64,000 nt of DNA from Hybos culiciformis (GCA_964007475.1 OZ023273.1:39681525-39745524); one strand, 5' to 3'. Shown: positions 1-11,912, counted from the stretch's first letter. Translations and numbers: made by a program. The notes: generated by a model not told the origin, from the sequence alone.

Positions 1-295
1 GATTAAATTTTCTCGATTTATGGAAATTTTTATTTAAACAAATACGATTTTTTTTCTTAAAAATTAATATTAATCATATAATTAATTGCATTCAATAATT
101 AAATTATATTTGTTTTGTTTTTAATCCCATTTTACAGATCAATCTTTAAGTTTTGTATAGGAAATCTCATAGGGTTTCATACATTTGTTATGATTTTTAT
201 GCCTACGAGATGCTGTCTATGTATTGTTTTTTTTTTTAATAGGGGGCTTTTAATTTATGTTGGTATTGCCCCTACGCATTAAAACAGTATATTGG
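1..295. other. AT-rich intergenic, no gene seen
   Basis: No open frame, splice pair or repeat that I can support. The only notable point is a short poly-T run near 226-238. Confidence 0.5.
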
Positions 296-444
296 ATATG
301 TAAACAAAATTTGTTATACAACTCGTTCACAAAAATACATTGACACTTGTCACACCTTCGGTCTCGTGATATAAGTATTGACTCGTGTCAATGTATTTTT
401 GTGTATACAGAACTCTTAATTAATAACAAATTTAGTTTACATAT
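296..444. repeat. Short inverted repeat (hairpin, MITE-like)
   Basis: The left arm starts atatgtaaac and the right arm ends gtttacatat. Further in, both carry cacaaaaatacattgacac (left about 328-346, with its reverse complement at about 385-403). Arms are about 60 bp and imperfect around a short centre. I found no target-site duplication, so the class is open. Confidence 0.6.
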
Positions 445-1353
445 TCAAAAATCTACTATTATTTATGTAGGTGCCGATGTATTTATTTTGTATGCTTATT
501 AACACTTTTAAATATAATTTATTATCAATTATAATTGTAGTGTGACTCAAAGTGATTATTCTGGATCTTATTATAAGATACAGGTGAGTTTTTTGTGAAA
601 AACAAAACAGCATTGTTTAATGACAATCTTACTAATGTGCCTCAATTTCTCTGCAACAGAAAATATTTTTAAAGGCCGATAGTCCATCGCATCTTCTTTC
701 ACTTTCATCTTTTATTATCAAACGTACTTTGAACTGACACTTTTTTTAAAACACTATTTACATTTGCGAGTGAAATTAGTATCACTTTACAATGAATTAA
801 GAGAAAATATTCAGTTTATACTTTTATAGTATACAACATTACTTATTCTAGAAGCATAAGCTACCAAGCTGTGTTCTAAGTTTGATTAAAGACTATTATA
901 CAGTATTGAAGATATCTATATTATCTGGTGGTTTAGTTCTCATGTTTATAATAAATCCAAAAAAAATTGTACTGATAATAATTAGAATTGTTAAGTGCAT
1001 CCGTCCTGTATAATTTTTCAAATGTAAAATATTCCAATAGAAGTTCTTAATGAATTGGAAAAACCGAAACCGAAATCAATTTAATAAAATCAGTCAATCT
1101 AAATTACAGTCATTGATGAATAATTTATCAATAACGTACACACTCATCGATTATGTACTTGAAAATAGCATTTACTACAAGGGGCGTAAATCAAATTATT
1201 TAAAATATAATATACTTGATAATCGTTAATCAATTCAATAGATTATGCGATATTATGGGAAATTTTTTCAAATAAAATGGTCTCAAAACTTCTGAAAAGT
1301 TCATATCGATTCCAGCAGTCACAGAGCCACCAATATTTTCAGAAGATACAAAA
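445..1353. other. Intergenic, upstream of knottin gene 1
   Basis: AT-rich and without a supportable gene. The last 150 bases should hold the promoter of the peptide gene at 1354, but no clear TATA box stands out; an A/T run near 1200-1215 is the nearest candidate. Confidence 0.4.
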
Positions 1354-1614
1354 ATGAACTGTGTTACATTATATTTGACTATTTTTATGGTGATATTCGC
1401 TATAAATACATCATTGAGCAATGCTACATTAGATGAAAATAATATAGAAATTTCTAACTTCAGGCTCTTAAAATTATTGGACACATTAAGAATTAATTCT
1501 TTAGATCAAAATGAAAACAGACCAGGTTGTCAGCCGATTCGTGGATTTTGTCATGTGGCCTCGGATTGCTGTAATTATCGTTGCTTGTCGTATGCAGCTC
1601 GTTGTGTTTCATAG
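1354..1614 (+). CDS. Secreted six-cysteine knottin-like peptide 1
   Basis: Intronless 86-codon gene for a small secreted peptide. Residues 1-24 form a signal peptide (hydrophobic core LYLTIFMVIFAI, likely cut after SNA). Residues about 25-57 are a linker or propeptide without cysteine. The C-terminal domain has cysteines spaced C-x6-C-x5-CC-x3-C-x6-C and ends CVS. That is the classic inhibitor cystine knot spacing, giving three predicted disulfides. The start ATG is the first in frame and is followed directly by the signal core. The paralogue at 5427 has the same architecture and identical cysteine spacing, with a dead copy between them. This scaffold is used by arthropod venom peptides, antimicrobial or protease-inhibitor peptides and signalling peptides; the sequence does not say which. 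An AATAAA follows at 1663. Confidence 0.88.
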   Translation: MNCVTLYLTIFMVIFAINTSLSNATLDENNIEISNFRLLKLLDTLRINSLDQNENRPGCQPIRGFCHVASDCCNYRCLSYAARCVS

Positions 1615-1662
1615 TCTAAAATTCATTTAAAAATTAACTGTAAAATAATATAAAAATTATTT

Positions 1663-1668
1663 AATAAA
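1663..1668 (+). terminator. Polyadenylation signal of knottin gene 1
   Basis: AATAAA lies about 50 bases after the stop codon of the peptide gene, the expected position for a short 3' UTR. Confidence 0.6.
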
Positions 1669-2810
1669 AGCTTATTTAAAACTAATATTGATTTTTGCAA
1701 TTTTTTGAATAACAATATTACTAAAAATGTTTGTATTACTATTTTTTGGTCTTTTTACTACATAAATAAATATTTCATTGATTCATACTCCAATCATATT
1801 ATAGGTAAAAAAAACTTCGTAGAAACTAACTGGATCAACACTTGCTTACTTGAGGTTAGACTGGATTTTTTTACTACCTTCTTTTTCTTTTTTTTTATTA
1901 AAGTCACCAAATCACTAGGTGGGATACCTTTTATACTTAAAGAAGTATGGATTTGGTAATGGGGACAGGAAGTTTAGACGGGATTTAAAAGTGGGACAGT
2001 AAGTAGGTAATCATTTACACTCTTCTTAAAGCGGAACAAGTCGTAAATCAAACGTCCGCCAACTGTCGGGAACAATTTTGATGGGAGAGCATTCCACATT
2101 CTCGAGGTGCGAATTGAAAACGAATCTCCGAAGCACGTTCTATCACATCTGGGAATTTTGACGAAATATGGATGTGACGTTGAAGCGGAACCTGAAAAGT
2201 GGGTCTACGAGAGTGTCGAAAATAGTAAAGAAATATACAGACAAATTACTTTACGAGTTAATAAGAATTCTGTCCTCAAAAATAAAATAATTATATAAAA
2301 TAAAAAAAAAAATTTATTACCTTGAAAAAATATATAAGCTTAATTTTTTATTACCGCTGTACTTATTATTGAAATGTAAAACAAAAAATCAAAACTAACC
2401 AAAATAAAATTTTCTTTTAAATATTAAAAATTTAAAAATAGATTATTTGAATTAAAAATTAAATAAGTTAATAAAAAATCTTGATAGAAATCAGGATAGT
2501 TAATAGAAACCTAGTCAACTATCTTCTTACAAGCACAGATAAAAAACACATACAATGATCTACTATCCGGACTTTTTACTATCAAGTCTAATTTTTGCGA
2601 TAAATATTGTTCACTCTTAAATGATGACGCATTAATGTTTTGCTGTTATGCATGGATGACACATTATTATAGGATTTAAGGATGATGCGTTACGTTTGAA
2701 ATTCAACTGAACATTAACAAGTAAGAAATAATAATAGTCTGATATTTTATTAAATTTCAAGGTTTTGAAAATTAAAAATGATAACAATCAAAAAATTAAT
2801 ATTTAATATA
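1669..2810. other. Intergenic with one decayed repeat-like stretch
   Basis: Mostly AT-rich filler. The part from about 1965 to 2240 is clearly richer in G and C than its surroundings and reads like an old dispersed transposon fragment (for example cattccacattctcgaggtgc), but no domain is recognisable. Confidence 0.4.
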
Positions 2811-3150
2811 AATGTTTGCCGACTTAAAATAAAAAATTGCAATAACTAACAAAATTTGCCGATTTTGATAAATATTTCAATGAATTTAATCTTTACTTTC
2901 AATTTGGAGTCTTATCTTTGATCAATTATTTGAAGCAGAATTTTGATAATTAAAATTATGAATTGAGTTCTACTTACATTATAATTTTAATTGCTATTTG
3001 TACAATCAATATACTTCAATTATGTTTAAAATTTCAGATTGGAAAATTGTTAAATTTAAAACTTAATGCATTTAATGATGACGATAAAGAAATGAAATTT
3101 GAGCCAATTGGTGGATTTAATATTTGTACAATAGCTAGGCTTTCCGAATT
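2811..3150 (+). pseudogene. Decayed third knottin gene copy
   Basis: This is a dead paralogue of the gene at 5427. The upstream part (2811-2957) aligns with bases 5235-5426: both share aaaaattgcaat, a ttgccgattttga-like stretch, the ttgaagcagaa motif and taattaaaattatg up to the start codon. About 70 bases holding the TATA box of the intact gene are missing here. The ATG at 2958 is followed by a stop at the third codon, the signal-peptide region is out of frame, the first cysteine codon has become TTT, and the rest of the cysteine framework is lost. Only ttgctatttgtacaatcaat and the PIGG-coding stretch remain clear. I read it as a tandem duplicate that died after duplication. Confidence 0.82.
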
Positions 3151-3327
3151 TATGAAACTGAACATTTTTTTTTTCACAAACTTTTTTTCTTGCGAGCCAA
3201 TTTTCCATTAAAAATTTAAAAGGTCCGTCCATCGCACAAAAAAAATTAAAAATAATCCTTATACTTTGTCATTAAATTGCTATTAAATTAAACTAACCAC
3301 TATTTTATATATATATATATGAATACC

Positions 3328-3372
3328 GTTAACTGTATTAGTTAACTGTACAGTTAACCGTTAACTGTATTA
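3328..3372. repeat. Short GTTAACTGTA repeat cluster
   Basis: Three direct units of gttaactgta in about 45 bases, two followed by tta, with one inverted unit forming gttaactgtacagttaac. A (TA)n run precedes it. It is probably the remnant of a microsatellite or a MITE end. Confidence 0.5.
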
Positions 3373-3934
3373 GAAGCGTTCAACAGACCAAAAAGTAAAA
3401 ATGATTTTTATAAAATAACAAATGTTTTAAATTTTAAAGTATAAAATAAAATATTTCGAATTGTTTGGTTTTGGGGTTAATAAGTTTTTATTTTTACATA
3501 ACAAGGAGGATTTAAAGCATAAAAAAAGTTTTTTTCTTCATATATTATATTATATTATTATTTAAATATATACCTAATCGAATTTAAGAAATTTGGAAGA
3601 ATTAATATTTTTGTTCACAGAAAATAAATAAAGTTTATATATTGATCTGTTGTTATTTAATTTTGGAAAACGAAATGATTTAAGATTTTTTGCACTGAGC
3701 CAAAAAAGGCGTACTAAATTTTAGGACTTTTCGCATTAAATCAAGTTCTAGTATTTTTATACACAAAACAACAACAAATACATTTTTTTTATAAAAAAAA
3801 ACAATATTTAAGTTCTTTCGGTTTCATATCAAGTACAAACTGCTCTAAAATTGTAAAATTAATGCCCAGAGGCATAATTTTTAGTACCAAGAGAATTAAT
3901 GTTATTCCAAAAATTCTTGAATTAAAATATTTGA

Positions 3935-4145
3935 ATAATTTTAATACTATGGCTGTGTGATAGAGTGATGGAATGAAATGCTAAAGACCGAGGTTCGAAT
4001 CCCGACGAAAGCATAAGAAAAATGTATGCGCTATTTATATTTTTTATTTTGTGTACATGAATAATTTTATTACTATGGCCTAATGGTAGAGTATTCGGTT
4101 GAAATGCTAAAGACCGAGGTTCGAATACCGAAGAGGACATAAGAG
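3935..4145 (+). repeat. Tandem tRNA-like units (SINE-like)
   Basis: Two units about 125 bases apart share the lead-in aataatttt-a-tactatggc, then gaaatgctaaagaccgaggttcgaat. The second has a good pol III A box (tggcctaatggtagag) and both have a B box (ggttcgaatcc or ggttcgaatac). Acceptor-stem pairing is poor and the tail runs into A-rich sequence, so a tRNA-derived SINE or dead tRNA copy is more likely than a working tRNA. Confidence 0.6.
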
Positions 4146-5234
4146 AAATAAAATAAGAAATTAGAAATAAAGAAAAATAGAAATAAATAAAAATAAAAAA
4201 AAAATAATTAAAATAAAAAAAATTTTTTTCTCTCTTTTAAAAAAATTTAATCCCAAAAGACATTGATTTGCGGAAAATACATGATTTTATGCATTTTTAC
4301 ATGATTTTAGCACGTTTTTTATCTCAGTGGCTTAATTTTTTTTGATTTATATTTTTTGTAGGGGACTGAATACTCAATATCTATATGATATACATATTCT
4401 TTGGTAATATCTAGAAATCTTAAGTTAAAAAAAAATATATTTTCACTTTTAGTTAATTTTATTAATTAATTTTCAAAAGTAAAGAAAATGATTAAATAGA
4501 CCCATTCTAAGTATTAACTAAATAAACTTTACTGCTTTTTTGAGACATTTACCTCGAATAGTTAACTTTAGTGGAGTTTCTAGCATACTTTTAATACCCG
4601 GTTTTTCGTCAGAGTAAAGATATGTAAAAAATTTGCAATCTAGCAATCTACAAAAGGTATTTTACATACTCTATTTGTGATATATGTAATTTTTTATATA
4701 ATAGATGCCATACTACTATCGGTATTTATTATTTTTGTATACTGGTATTTTTCTAAAAGTTTCAAAGGAAAACCTATGTTTGAATCATTGGATATTTTGT
4801 TAATTATGTCCAAAGACTCGAACGAAATACTTTTAACTACTATAAAATACTTCTCTTCAAATTTCCAAATTTAATAATAAATGTTTCATTTTCAAAAAAA
4901 TATCAAAGTATTATGTATGGTATTACCGTTTAGCATATTATATCGTATTAAGAAATAAAGTAATTAATAACAATTTTCATGATAAATATTTGTTTGACAT
5001 TGTAATATAAATTTTTCTTTTTTATTTATGTACTTATAAGTAAAAACATACGACGTACATAACTATTGTTTTATTTATGTTGTTTTATGACAAATTCTTT
5101 AAAGAGTTCAAACTTCATACCTAAAACAAATAAGATTGTACGAATACAAATATTCTATGAAATTTTAATCAATTTTTATGTTTCTTATAAATGATAACAG
5201 ACTAGAGAAATCAATTAATCTTGTATATAATTAA
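4146..5234. other. AT-rich intergenic, no gene seen
   Basis: Apart from A-rich tails and homopolymer runs nothing stands out. An open frame at 4677-4874 starts with GTG, is extremely AT-biased and has no recognisable domain, so I do not count it as a gene. Confidence 0.4.
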
Positions 5235-5345
5235 CATTAAAAATTGCAATACAACAACTATCAGAATTTACCGATTTTGACATTATTTCAATTAACTTTA
5301 TCTTTAATTTCTTTAATTGGTGGTCTTATCTAAAATCGTGGCTAA

Positions 5346-5353
5346 TATAAAAG
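5346..5353 (+). promoter_or_regulatory. TATA box of knottin gene 2
   Basis: TATAAAAG stands 74 bases before the start codon, within an upstream block shared with the decayed copy. The matching TATA segment is deleted in that copy. With the short distance to the ATG, this is a convincing core promoter. Confidence 0.65.
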
Positions 5354-5426
5354 CAGACGAAAATTATATTCCATTATTACAAGATATTTTCCAACTATTT
5401 GAAGCAGAAGTTTAATAATTAAAATT

Positions 5427-5681
5427 ATGAGTCGAGTTGTTCTATTTTTTACAATTTTGATTGCTATTTGTACAATCAATACATTTGCAGCCAATACAAC
5501 TGATGACAAAACCGAAGAAAAGAAAAATGATAAATCGATTTTTAACTTGGCAAATTTGTTCCGTGAATTAAAACTGAGTGATGCCAAAGAAGAATGTAAG
5601 CCAATTGGAGGACTTTGTCATGTAGCAGAAGAGTGTTGCAGTCATCGTTGCTTAACATATAGGGCTCGTTGTGTATCGTAA
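5427..5681 (+). CDS. Secreted six-cysteine knottin-like peptide 2
   Basis: Intronless 84-codon gene, paralogue of the one at 1354. The signal peptide is residues 1 to about 21 (core VVLFFTILIAI, cut likely near TFA-A). A charged Lys/Glu/Asp-rich propeptide follows to about residue 55. The mature domain has the same spacing C-x6-C-x5-CC-x3-C-x6-C and the same C-terminal CVS. Conserved positions between the two include PI-G, CHVA, CC, RCL-Y and ARCVS, while signal and propeptide differ strongly; this is the usual pattern of secreted cysteine-rich families. TATA box at 5346 and AATAAA at 5696 frame a compact transcription unit. The role (defence, venom or saliva component, or signalling) cannot be decided from sequence. 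Confidence 0.9.
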   Translation: MSRVVLFFTILIAICTINTFAANTTDDKTEEKKNDKSIFNLANLFRELKLSDAKEECKPIGGLCHVAEECCSHRCLTYRARCVS

Positions 5682-5695
5682 ATTTCAAATCATAT

Positions 5696-5701
5696 AATAA
5701 A
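5696..5701 (+). terminator. Polyadenylation signal of knottin gene 2
   Basis: AATAAA occurs 15 bases after the stop codon, implying a very short 3' UTR. Confidence 0.55.
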
Positions 5702-5932
5702 ATTTGATGTTCGAAACTAATAAGAATTGTTTTTTCTAATTGTTTATATTAAAAAAAAGATTTGTTATGATTAGAGCCTAAAAAGTTCTAAAAAATTGTG
5801 AAAATAGTCCTGTAAAAATCTCTAAAAAAAGGCTCTGAATAGTCGGCCAAAATATGAAAAAAAACACTTTTAAAGGATTTCGAAACCAATATTATTATTT
5901 TGCACGATTGCAAAGTATAATACAGTGCTGTT

Positions 5933-6175
5933 TTAGACTTTCGAACCAAAAAATCTACGTTTGTCTGTCAATACATTTTTGTATGCTGAAAAAGATCGTT
6001 CAACATCAGCCGATGTTGCGGTACAATACTTGTAAGCAGCTAGCTCGCTAGGTGAAAGATTCAAAACAAATTCTTGCGTTGTTTGTGATCGATGATTCAA
6101 AGCATTATTTATGTCGACAACACTCTTGAACCTAGGATTTCTTTGTTTCAGTTTCTTCTGTCGTGTCTTCTCTCT
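5933..6175 (-). pseudogene. hAT transposase C-terminal fragment
   Basis: Read on the minus strand, this stretch encodes the hAT dimerisation region: YKYCTATSADVERSFSAYKN followed by VLTDKRR, ending at a stop at 5933-5935. The family motif (S-x-x-x-ERxFS... N-x-L-x-x-KR) is clear. No start, N-terminal zinc finger or DDE catalytic core is present nearby, so it is a decayed fragment. AT-rich flanks from about 5760 to 6310 may belong to the same element, but I found no terminal repeats. Confidence 0.75.
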
Positions 6176-6309
6176 TAAATGAAATTAACAAAGCTAAAAA
6201 GGAACAAATTTCCAAAAATTGTCATTTTAGGCTATCTAGGATGAAATTTCCTAAAAAGTCTCGCTAAGCCAAAAACATCAAAAAAGACAAAATGCCTAGT
6301 CTCTTCGCT

Positions 6310-8027
6310 CTAGTTATGATGATGATGACATTCATGAATCATGATAGTGGATTATATGGGAGAATTTATTTAAAACAACAATCTCTTTGGTAAATTTATT
6401 TTGTCCTCAACAATGTTCATATATTAATTTTATTTTGTTTTGCACACCATAAAAAGTTCATGGTATGAACAGGCTGCTCTGAATTCAACTAATATCTTAT
6501 ATTATATAATATATATACATACATGTCCGTGATGATATTTAGTGGGTATAGGTTCCGTAACGAGTAACGTACTAACGTTTTCAAGTTTTGCGTACCGGTT
6601 GATAGCCTTGGTTAAAACATTTGAATAAACATATTTGTGACTTTGTTAATGACAGAAAAACAAAAGAATTTTGAAGATAATTCCTGTCAATTTCGACCAA
6701 TTTGAATTTCGTCTTGCACATTCAATACAATAAAAACATTTCCTTACCTTTAATTTAATTATTATTGCAACTTCTAAAGAATACACCTTAATAAGAAATC
6801 ATGACTTAAATTTTTATTTTCTGCAAGGCTCTAAAGTAATAATTTCAATATACATACTTATATTTAGTTCAGTTTGACAATGACAACTTTAAAAATTAAT
6901 AAAACATATATAAAATTTAATTAAATATTTTTCAATGGTTGGTAATATTGTAATTATATTATATTCAAATGAACTATACATAATACAATAACAAAATAAT
7001 TGTCTTGTCACGTTCGGTTGTTCGATATATTCTGATCTTACGAAATGTTTTGGAATTCCCAGGATTTTTTATTTTAAATTTATTATTTGATACCGGAAAT
7101 AGTTTTGTTTTTTGTTATTTTGTATATATGCTATATTTTGTGTATATGTACAATAAAAAAAACATAAATAAAATTGTTCAAATAATAATTTTGAATTGGG
7201 ACGTGGTTAAAAAAAAATAATTAATTTAATAATTTATTTTATATAAACTTAAAAAGTTTCTCTTGTAAATTTCTTTAAATATTCATATAATAATATAATA
7301 AAGGGTCACCAATTTTTTATTTTTTTTTCAATTTGGATAAAAGCATTTTCTGTCTTTGAAGTTACAAAGAGTTTGAACTGAAGACTGAATTTGGTACATG
7401 GATGAAGATCAACAAAACTTATCCGAAAGTATTTCATTTTTTTAACCGCACCAACGAATTTTCCTGCATTTTGTGTAATATTTAAATTAAGTTTACTTTT
7501 ATTAATCTAATCTAATACTATAAGTAACTTACATAATTTGCAGTTTTGTATATTATCGAGAAATTAGTTTGGTGAACACTTTGCCAATTATTTTGTTTTA
7601 ATATGGTATTAAAAGTTAGGACAAATAAATATTAAAAATTATTAAAAATTATGTTACTGTGTAAGGTATAGGTCCATTCGTTGTATATGCTATACAACAC
7701 ACTTTAAAACAAAAAACAATAAATGCATTCTGATTAATTATAATACAAAAACATAGCTATATATATTAGGAATAAATTTGTCATAATAATATTAATAACC
7801 TGGCTAAAAATAAAACAGTTTCATTTTTGTTTGCGTTGAAATATTAAGCATATTCGGTATTGTTTATTTTATATTTTTAAAATTTTCTTATGAACTATTA
7901 GTTAATTGTGCTGTTTATAATCTTATTAATGGTTCATAGCCAATGACAAATATTTTTTTTTTTATATAATTGTTTACATTTTTTTAAAAGATTTTCTAAG
8001 ATAACAAAATAAATTATCGTGACTTTA
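6310..8027. other. AT-rich intergenic, no gene seen
   Basis: I see no exon with matching splice sites, no repeat with clear ends and no conserved open frame in this stretch. Confidence 0.4.
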
Positions 8028-8035
8028 GTTTGAAT

Positions 8036-8250
8036 CATAGATTAAGAATACAGAAAGATTGGAAGCTTCATACAACATTTTTTCAGTCTTTTTTGGTATT
8101 TTATTGTGAAGGTGTTAGTAAAACTAAATAAAATTCTTTTCATACATTGATAATTATCACGTATTTTATTTTGTTTTACTAACACATTGACTTAAAAATA
8201 CCAAAAATAATGTTGTATGAAGTTCCCATCTTTCTGTATTCTTAATCTAT
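8036..8250. mobile_element. 215-bp hairpin MITE with 8-bp target duplication
   Basis: The element begins CATAGATTAAGAATACAG and ends with its complement. The two halves pair over most of their length around a centre near 8140-8160. The 8-bp direct repeat gtttgaat flanks it (8028-8035 and 8251-8258), as expected for a hAT-type insertion. There is no coding capacity, so it would need a transposase in trans. Its terminal CATAGAT resembles one end of the MITE at 15767. Confidence 0.88.
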
Positions 8251-8258
8251 GTTTGAAT

Positions 8259-10956
8259 GAAAGCTCGTTGACATCATTACAATTTTTTTTATATACATAA
8301 TATTTCAATTTTCAATACCTACGTATTGCAACTTTGAAAGATTTTTCCATTGACTAATTCAATGAAAAATGATTACGTAGGTCTAAGTACTTAAATTTAG
8401 TTTTCGTGATAATTATGTTTTGTTCCGGCTGATTTGGGAAATTATTCCTATATATATGGGCATTGAAACACCTGTTGTTTTAATATTATATAGTTATACG
8501 ACATTTAGGGTTTTTACATTTAGTTTTCCATTGTTGAACTAGATGATATTTCATCTCTTACATTTACTTTTGCCTTACACATATGTAGTTACACATTTTC
8601 TAAGTTCAATAGTGTCGATTGTTTAATTAAATTATTAAAATCTATTCATTTATTAAAAAAAAAACATAATATGATGTACATATTAAGTAATAATTAATGA
8701 ATATTTAACATAGATAGAAATTTATTGCATGTAATAAAACTTTTCTGTTATTGTGTCATAAATTAATCATAAGAAAACCGAAACATTAATTCCTAAGCAC
8801 ATAAACTTATCTTCATAAAAAAATATTTATTTTTTCAATTTGGTATCGGGTCATATAACTTATTTTATAATAAAATACTGTATGTATTAACAAAATATGT
8901 ACTCTAAGTGCGAAAAAAAATCCTAAATGGGCAAAACACCGAATGAACAAAATAATGTATGGGCAAATACTTATATGAACAAAATGATTCAAAATACGGT
9001 ATTATGGAAAATAATGTATAAAGCTGAATTCGGAATGCGACAAATAATATCGGACAAAATGTATAAATCTTTAAGAACGAAATGTACCTAATTCTGTTTA
9101 TTTTTAATAATTTCGTATTAACTCAAAATTCTTCCATACAAAAATTTTATGACCGTAAACAGATTAAATCCAAAAATTTAAATATTCTACATAGATTTTT
9201 TCTTAAAATTCTGAAAATTAATATATAATTATTAATAATAATGAAAAAAACGTTAAAATAAAACTAAAACTAAAATCTGTAACAAAAAAAGAAACGTACC
9301 TACTTAAAGTAACAATTATTTTTTTGAATTAAGCTTGATTTATTGACTGTAACTAACTGAATAGAAACTGTAATGAATGAGAACCTTTGCTTGAACTTGG
9401 TTAATCATCTTTTTGGTGGATCAAGAAAACTACGTTAATCAGTAAAATTTTTTACCAAGACAACTTACAAGTTTGCTTGAAACTAGTTACGCAACGTGCT
9501 TAAAATTAAAAAATAACTGAATAGTTTTATTAATTCTCGGTAATTAACAATTTCTTTAATATTAATAAATAAAATAGCTAACAAGATGACTTTCAAACGT
9601 ATAATACATATTCGCATTATAGTAAAACATAATTGAAATCAACAAAAAGATAAAAAAAATCATTTATAATTTTAAAAAGTAAAACGTTGAAATGAGTAAA
9701 ATGAGTTCTAAAAATTATCATTCAGATTAGTAATGGATGTTAAGCAAAATGTTGATCCATTTTTGTTCATCTGTTACAATTTACCCAACAAGCCATTATT
9801 TACAATCTACGTAATTTTTTTTATTTCAATTCAAATGGTAATGAACTCATATCAATCAAAATGTTTACTAAACTTGATTTATGAGGAGGCGCATTTATAA
9901 GTCGAAATATTTTTCCACATAATTTTAATTCAATAAATAAATTGATTCAATTAAAAAATTTGAACGTTTAAGCTTTCTATTAAAAGTGTTTGTTGTGAAT
10001 ATGATATCTGATACACTTATTTTTTAAATTTCAAAAGCTAATATAATAATATATTAAATTAGTATCAAATTCTGCTAAATAGGATTTTTAGAACTGAATC
10101 CTTATTCGTTTATTTAATAAGCGTATTTTGTTTAACTAAAGTAAATGATAGTTTGTTTATAAACAAAAAATACTAACATCACGTTTATCAATGAAAAAAC
10201 TAATGAATCGACATAAATTTAGAATGTATACATAAAATTTTATTGTTCAATTGAATATTTCTGCTTCAAAGAATATAAAAGCTATTGATTTTTCGAATCT
10301 TCATTTAGTATTATTTTACATATTTTTTAATAATAATCTCTACCAAAAAAAAAAAAAATCAATAAAATGGTTAAAAAGCTTGATATTAAAATCATTATAA
10401 ATTTTCTGATGATGACATTTATTTTATTCTCATTAATAATTGAGGTACTAAATAGATAAATAGATAAATTATATCGAAAGTTAAGCATATTAATAAGTTT
10501 TTGCGTATCTTCAGTCATTATCATATTAATAGCATATTATCGACATCTCTGTGAAATGACACTTTGTCGAAAATTGTTATTCTTAGAGTTAAAATAGAAG
10601 TGCCTATAAATTATTGGAACTTCATCGAAATAAATCTTGAGAATTAGATTTCTTTCGAATCAGACTTTTTGTATTAAGCCTAAGCCTACAAATGTTTGTT
10701 GCCTTTTTATAATTACTTTCTTATGATCATAAATGCTCGATCATCGCTTTATAGTTAGTAATTTTTGTTAATATAAACAATTTAAATAATTTGATAATAA
10801 TAAATAGGAAATCGTTTAAAAAACTTTGATTAACTGAAAAATTAGAGGCTTTTAAAAATTACTTCGATTCTTTAGTATTTATGAAATTATACAAATCATT
10901 ATAATATAATGATGAAAATATTGACTTATAAATACCTAATTATATTTTCTTAACAG
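8259..10956. other. Intergenic or intron sequence, no gene seen
   Basis: Very AT-rich. Between about 8925 and 9080 there are degenerate direct repeats around gacaaaatgtat. Upstream exons of the gene at 10957 could lie here or further left, but I could not identify any. Confidence 0.35.
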
Positions 10957-11912
10957 GAAACTAATGCTCAACGAGGAGGAATATGAATTGATTGCGCTAG
11001 AAGGGCACAAATTGGTGCAACTGTAAGTATATATAAACCTTTTTTTTTATTAAATATAATATTTATTCATTATTATGGACTTTTGTAAATTAAAAATAAT
11101 AATAATAATAAAGTTTATTTCAATTCATTGTACATAATTACATTTCAACTTAACCTAATAAACAAATGACAATATCCTAAGGATGTCACGACTGGCTATG
11201 CTATATTTTCCAGATTTATATATTTTTACACACTTATACTTATATACATATATTTTATATATTTTACATATATTTTACATATATTTTACATATATTTTAC
11301 ATATATTTTACATATATTTTATATTGTAATTCATCTTATTTACTTTTTTATCTAAGATTCAGCTAGCTTCTTAATATGTTTTTCAATTTCAATTCAATTT
11401 CTATTTGAATTGCAAATTCAATTTAAGTTTCTAACTCTAATTTCTTAATCCCTAACTCCTCTAACACTATTAACTGCGGTCAACAAATAGTTATATACAT
11501 ACTGCAAAGATATACAAGTTTTTCAAAATAAAGAAATAACTTTAATACATTATATAACTACTATACCTACTTCATAATAATTCAATAAATTATTAAAAAA
11601 AAATTAACTGTAGCCTTGCCGTGGCCAAACAATTCAAGGATCTCAATCAAGGAACTCCATCGAGAATAGAATTGCAGGATCAGGATCAAACAATATTTGT
11701 AAATCTGTTGGAGAAAGTGTAAGTTTACATATTTGCTTAAAATTGTTAAAAGCAGCAAATTTTTGAATAATTGTTTTATCCTTATGAATAATTTATTTTT
11801 TTTCAGTGCGTTTATTCAGAAAGCTGTTGCTCCGGAAAATGTTTATCATTTAGACGACGATGTGTTCTACTTTAAAATAGGATTTACAAATATCTTTATC
11901 GAAATTTTGTGA
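10957..11912 (+). CDS. Unrecognised gene, last three coding exons
   Basis: Exons 10957-11022, 11614-11718 and 11807-11912 join in one frame, with acceptors at taacag, actgtag and tttcag and donors gtaagt at both junctions; phases agree and the frame ends in TGA. The first exon may continue from upstream exons, or translation may start at its internal ATG (10970), giving 87 residues. The product is hydrophilic and helix-prone, with an acidic start (NEEEYELIALEGHKLVQL), a middle rich in Gln/Asp and a short C-terminal FYFKIGF segment. The composition is much less AT-biased than the flanks, which supports real coding. I do not recognise the family. Confidence 0.7.
11245..11330. repeat. 11-bp tandem repeat (ttttacatata)
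   Basis: About seven head-to-tail copies of ttttacatata lie inside the first intron of the gene at 10957. It is simple-sequence expansion with no coding role. Confidence 0.9.

Noticed and set aside
3949..4140. Functional tRNA genes
   Set aside because: A and B boxes are present but the acceptor stem does not pair, and similar units are tandem with A-rich tails, as in SINEs. The same applies to 14305 and 42160.
4677..4874. 65-codon hydrophobic frame next to the knottin genes
   Set aside because: It begins with GTG, has no ATG, no cysteine framework and no similarity to the neighbouring peptides.
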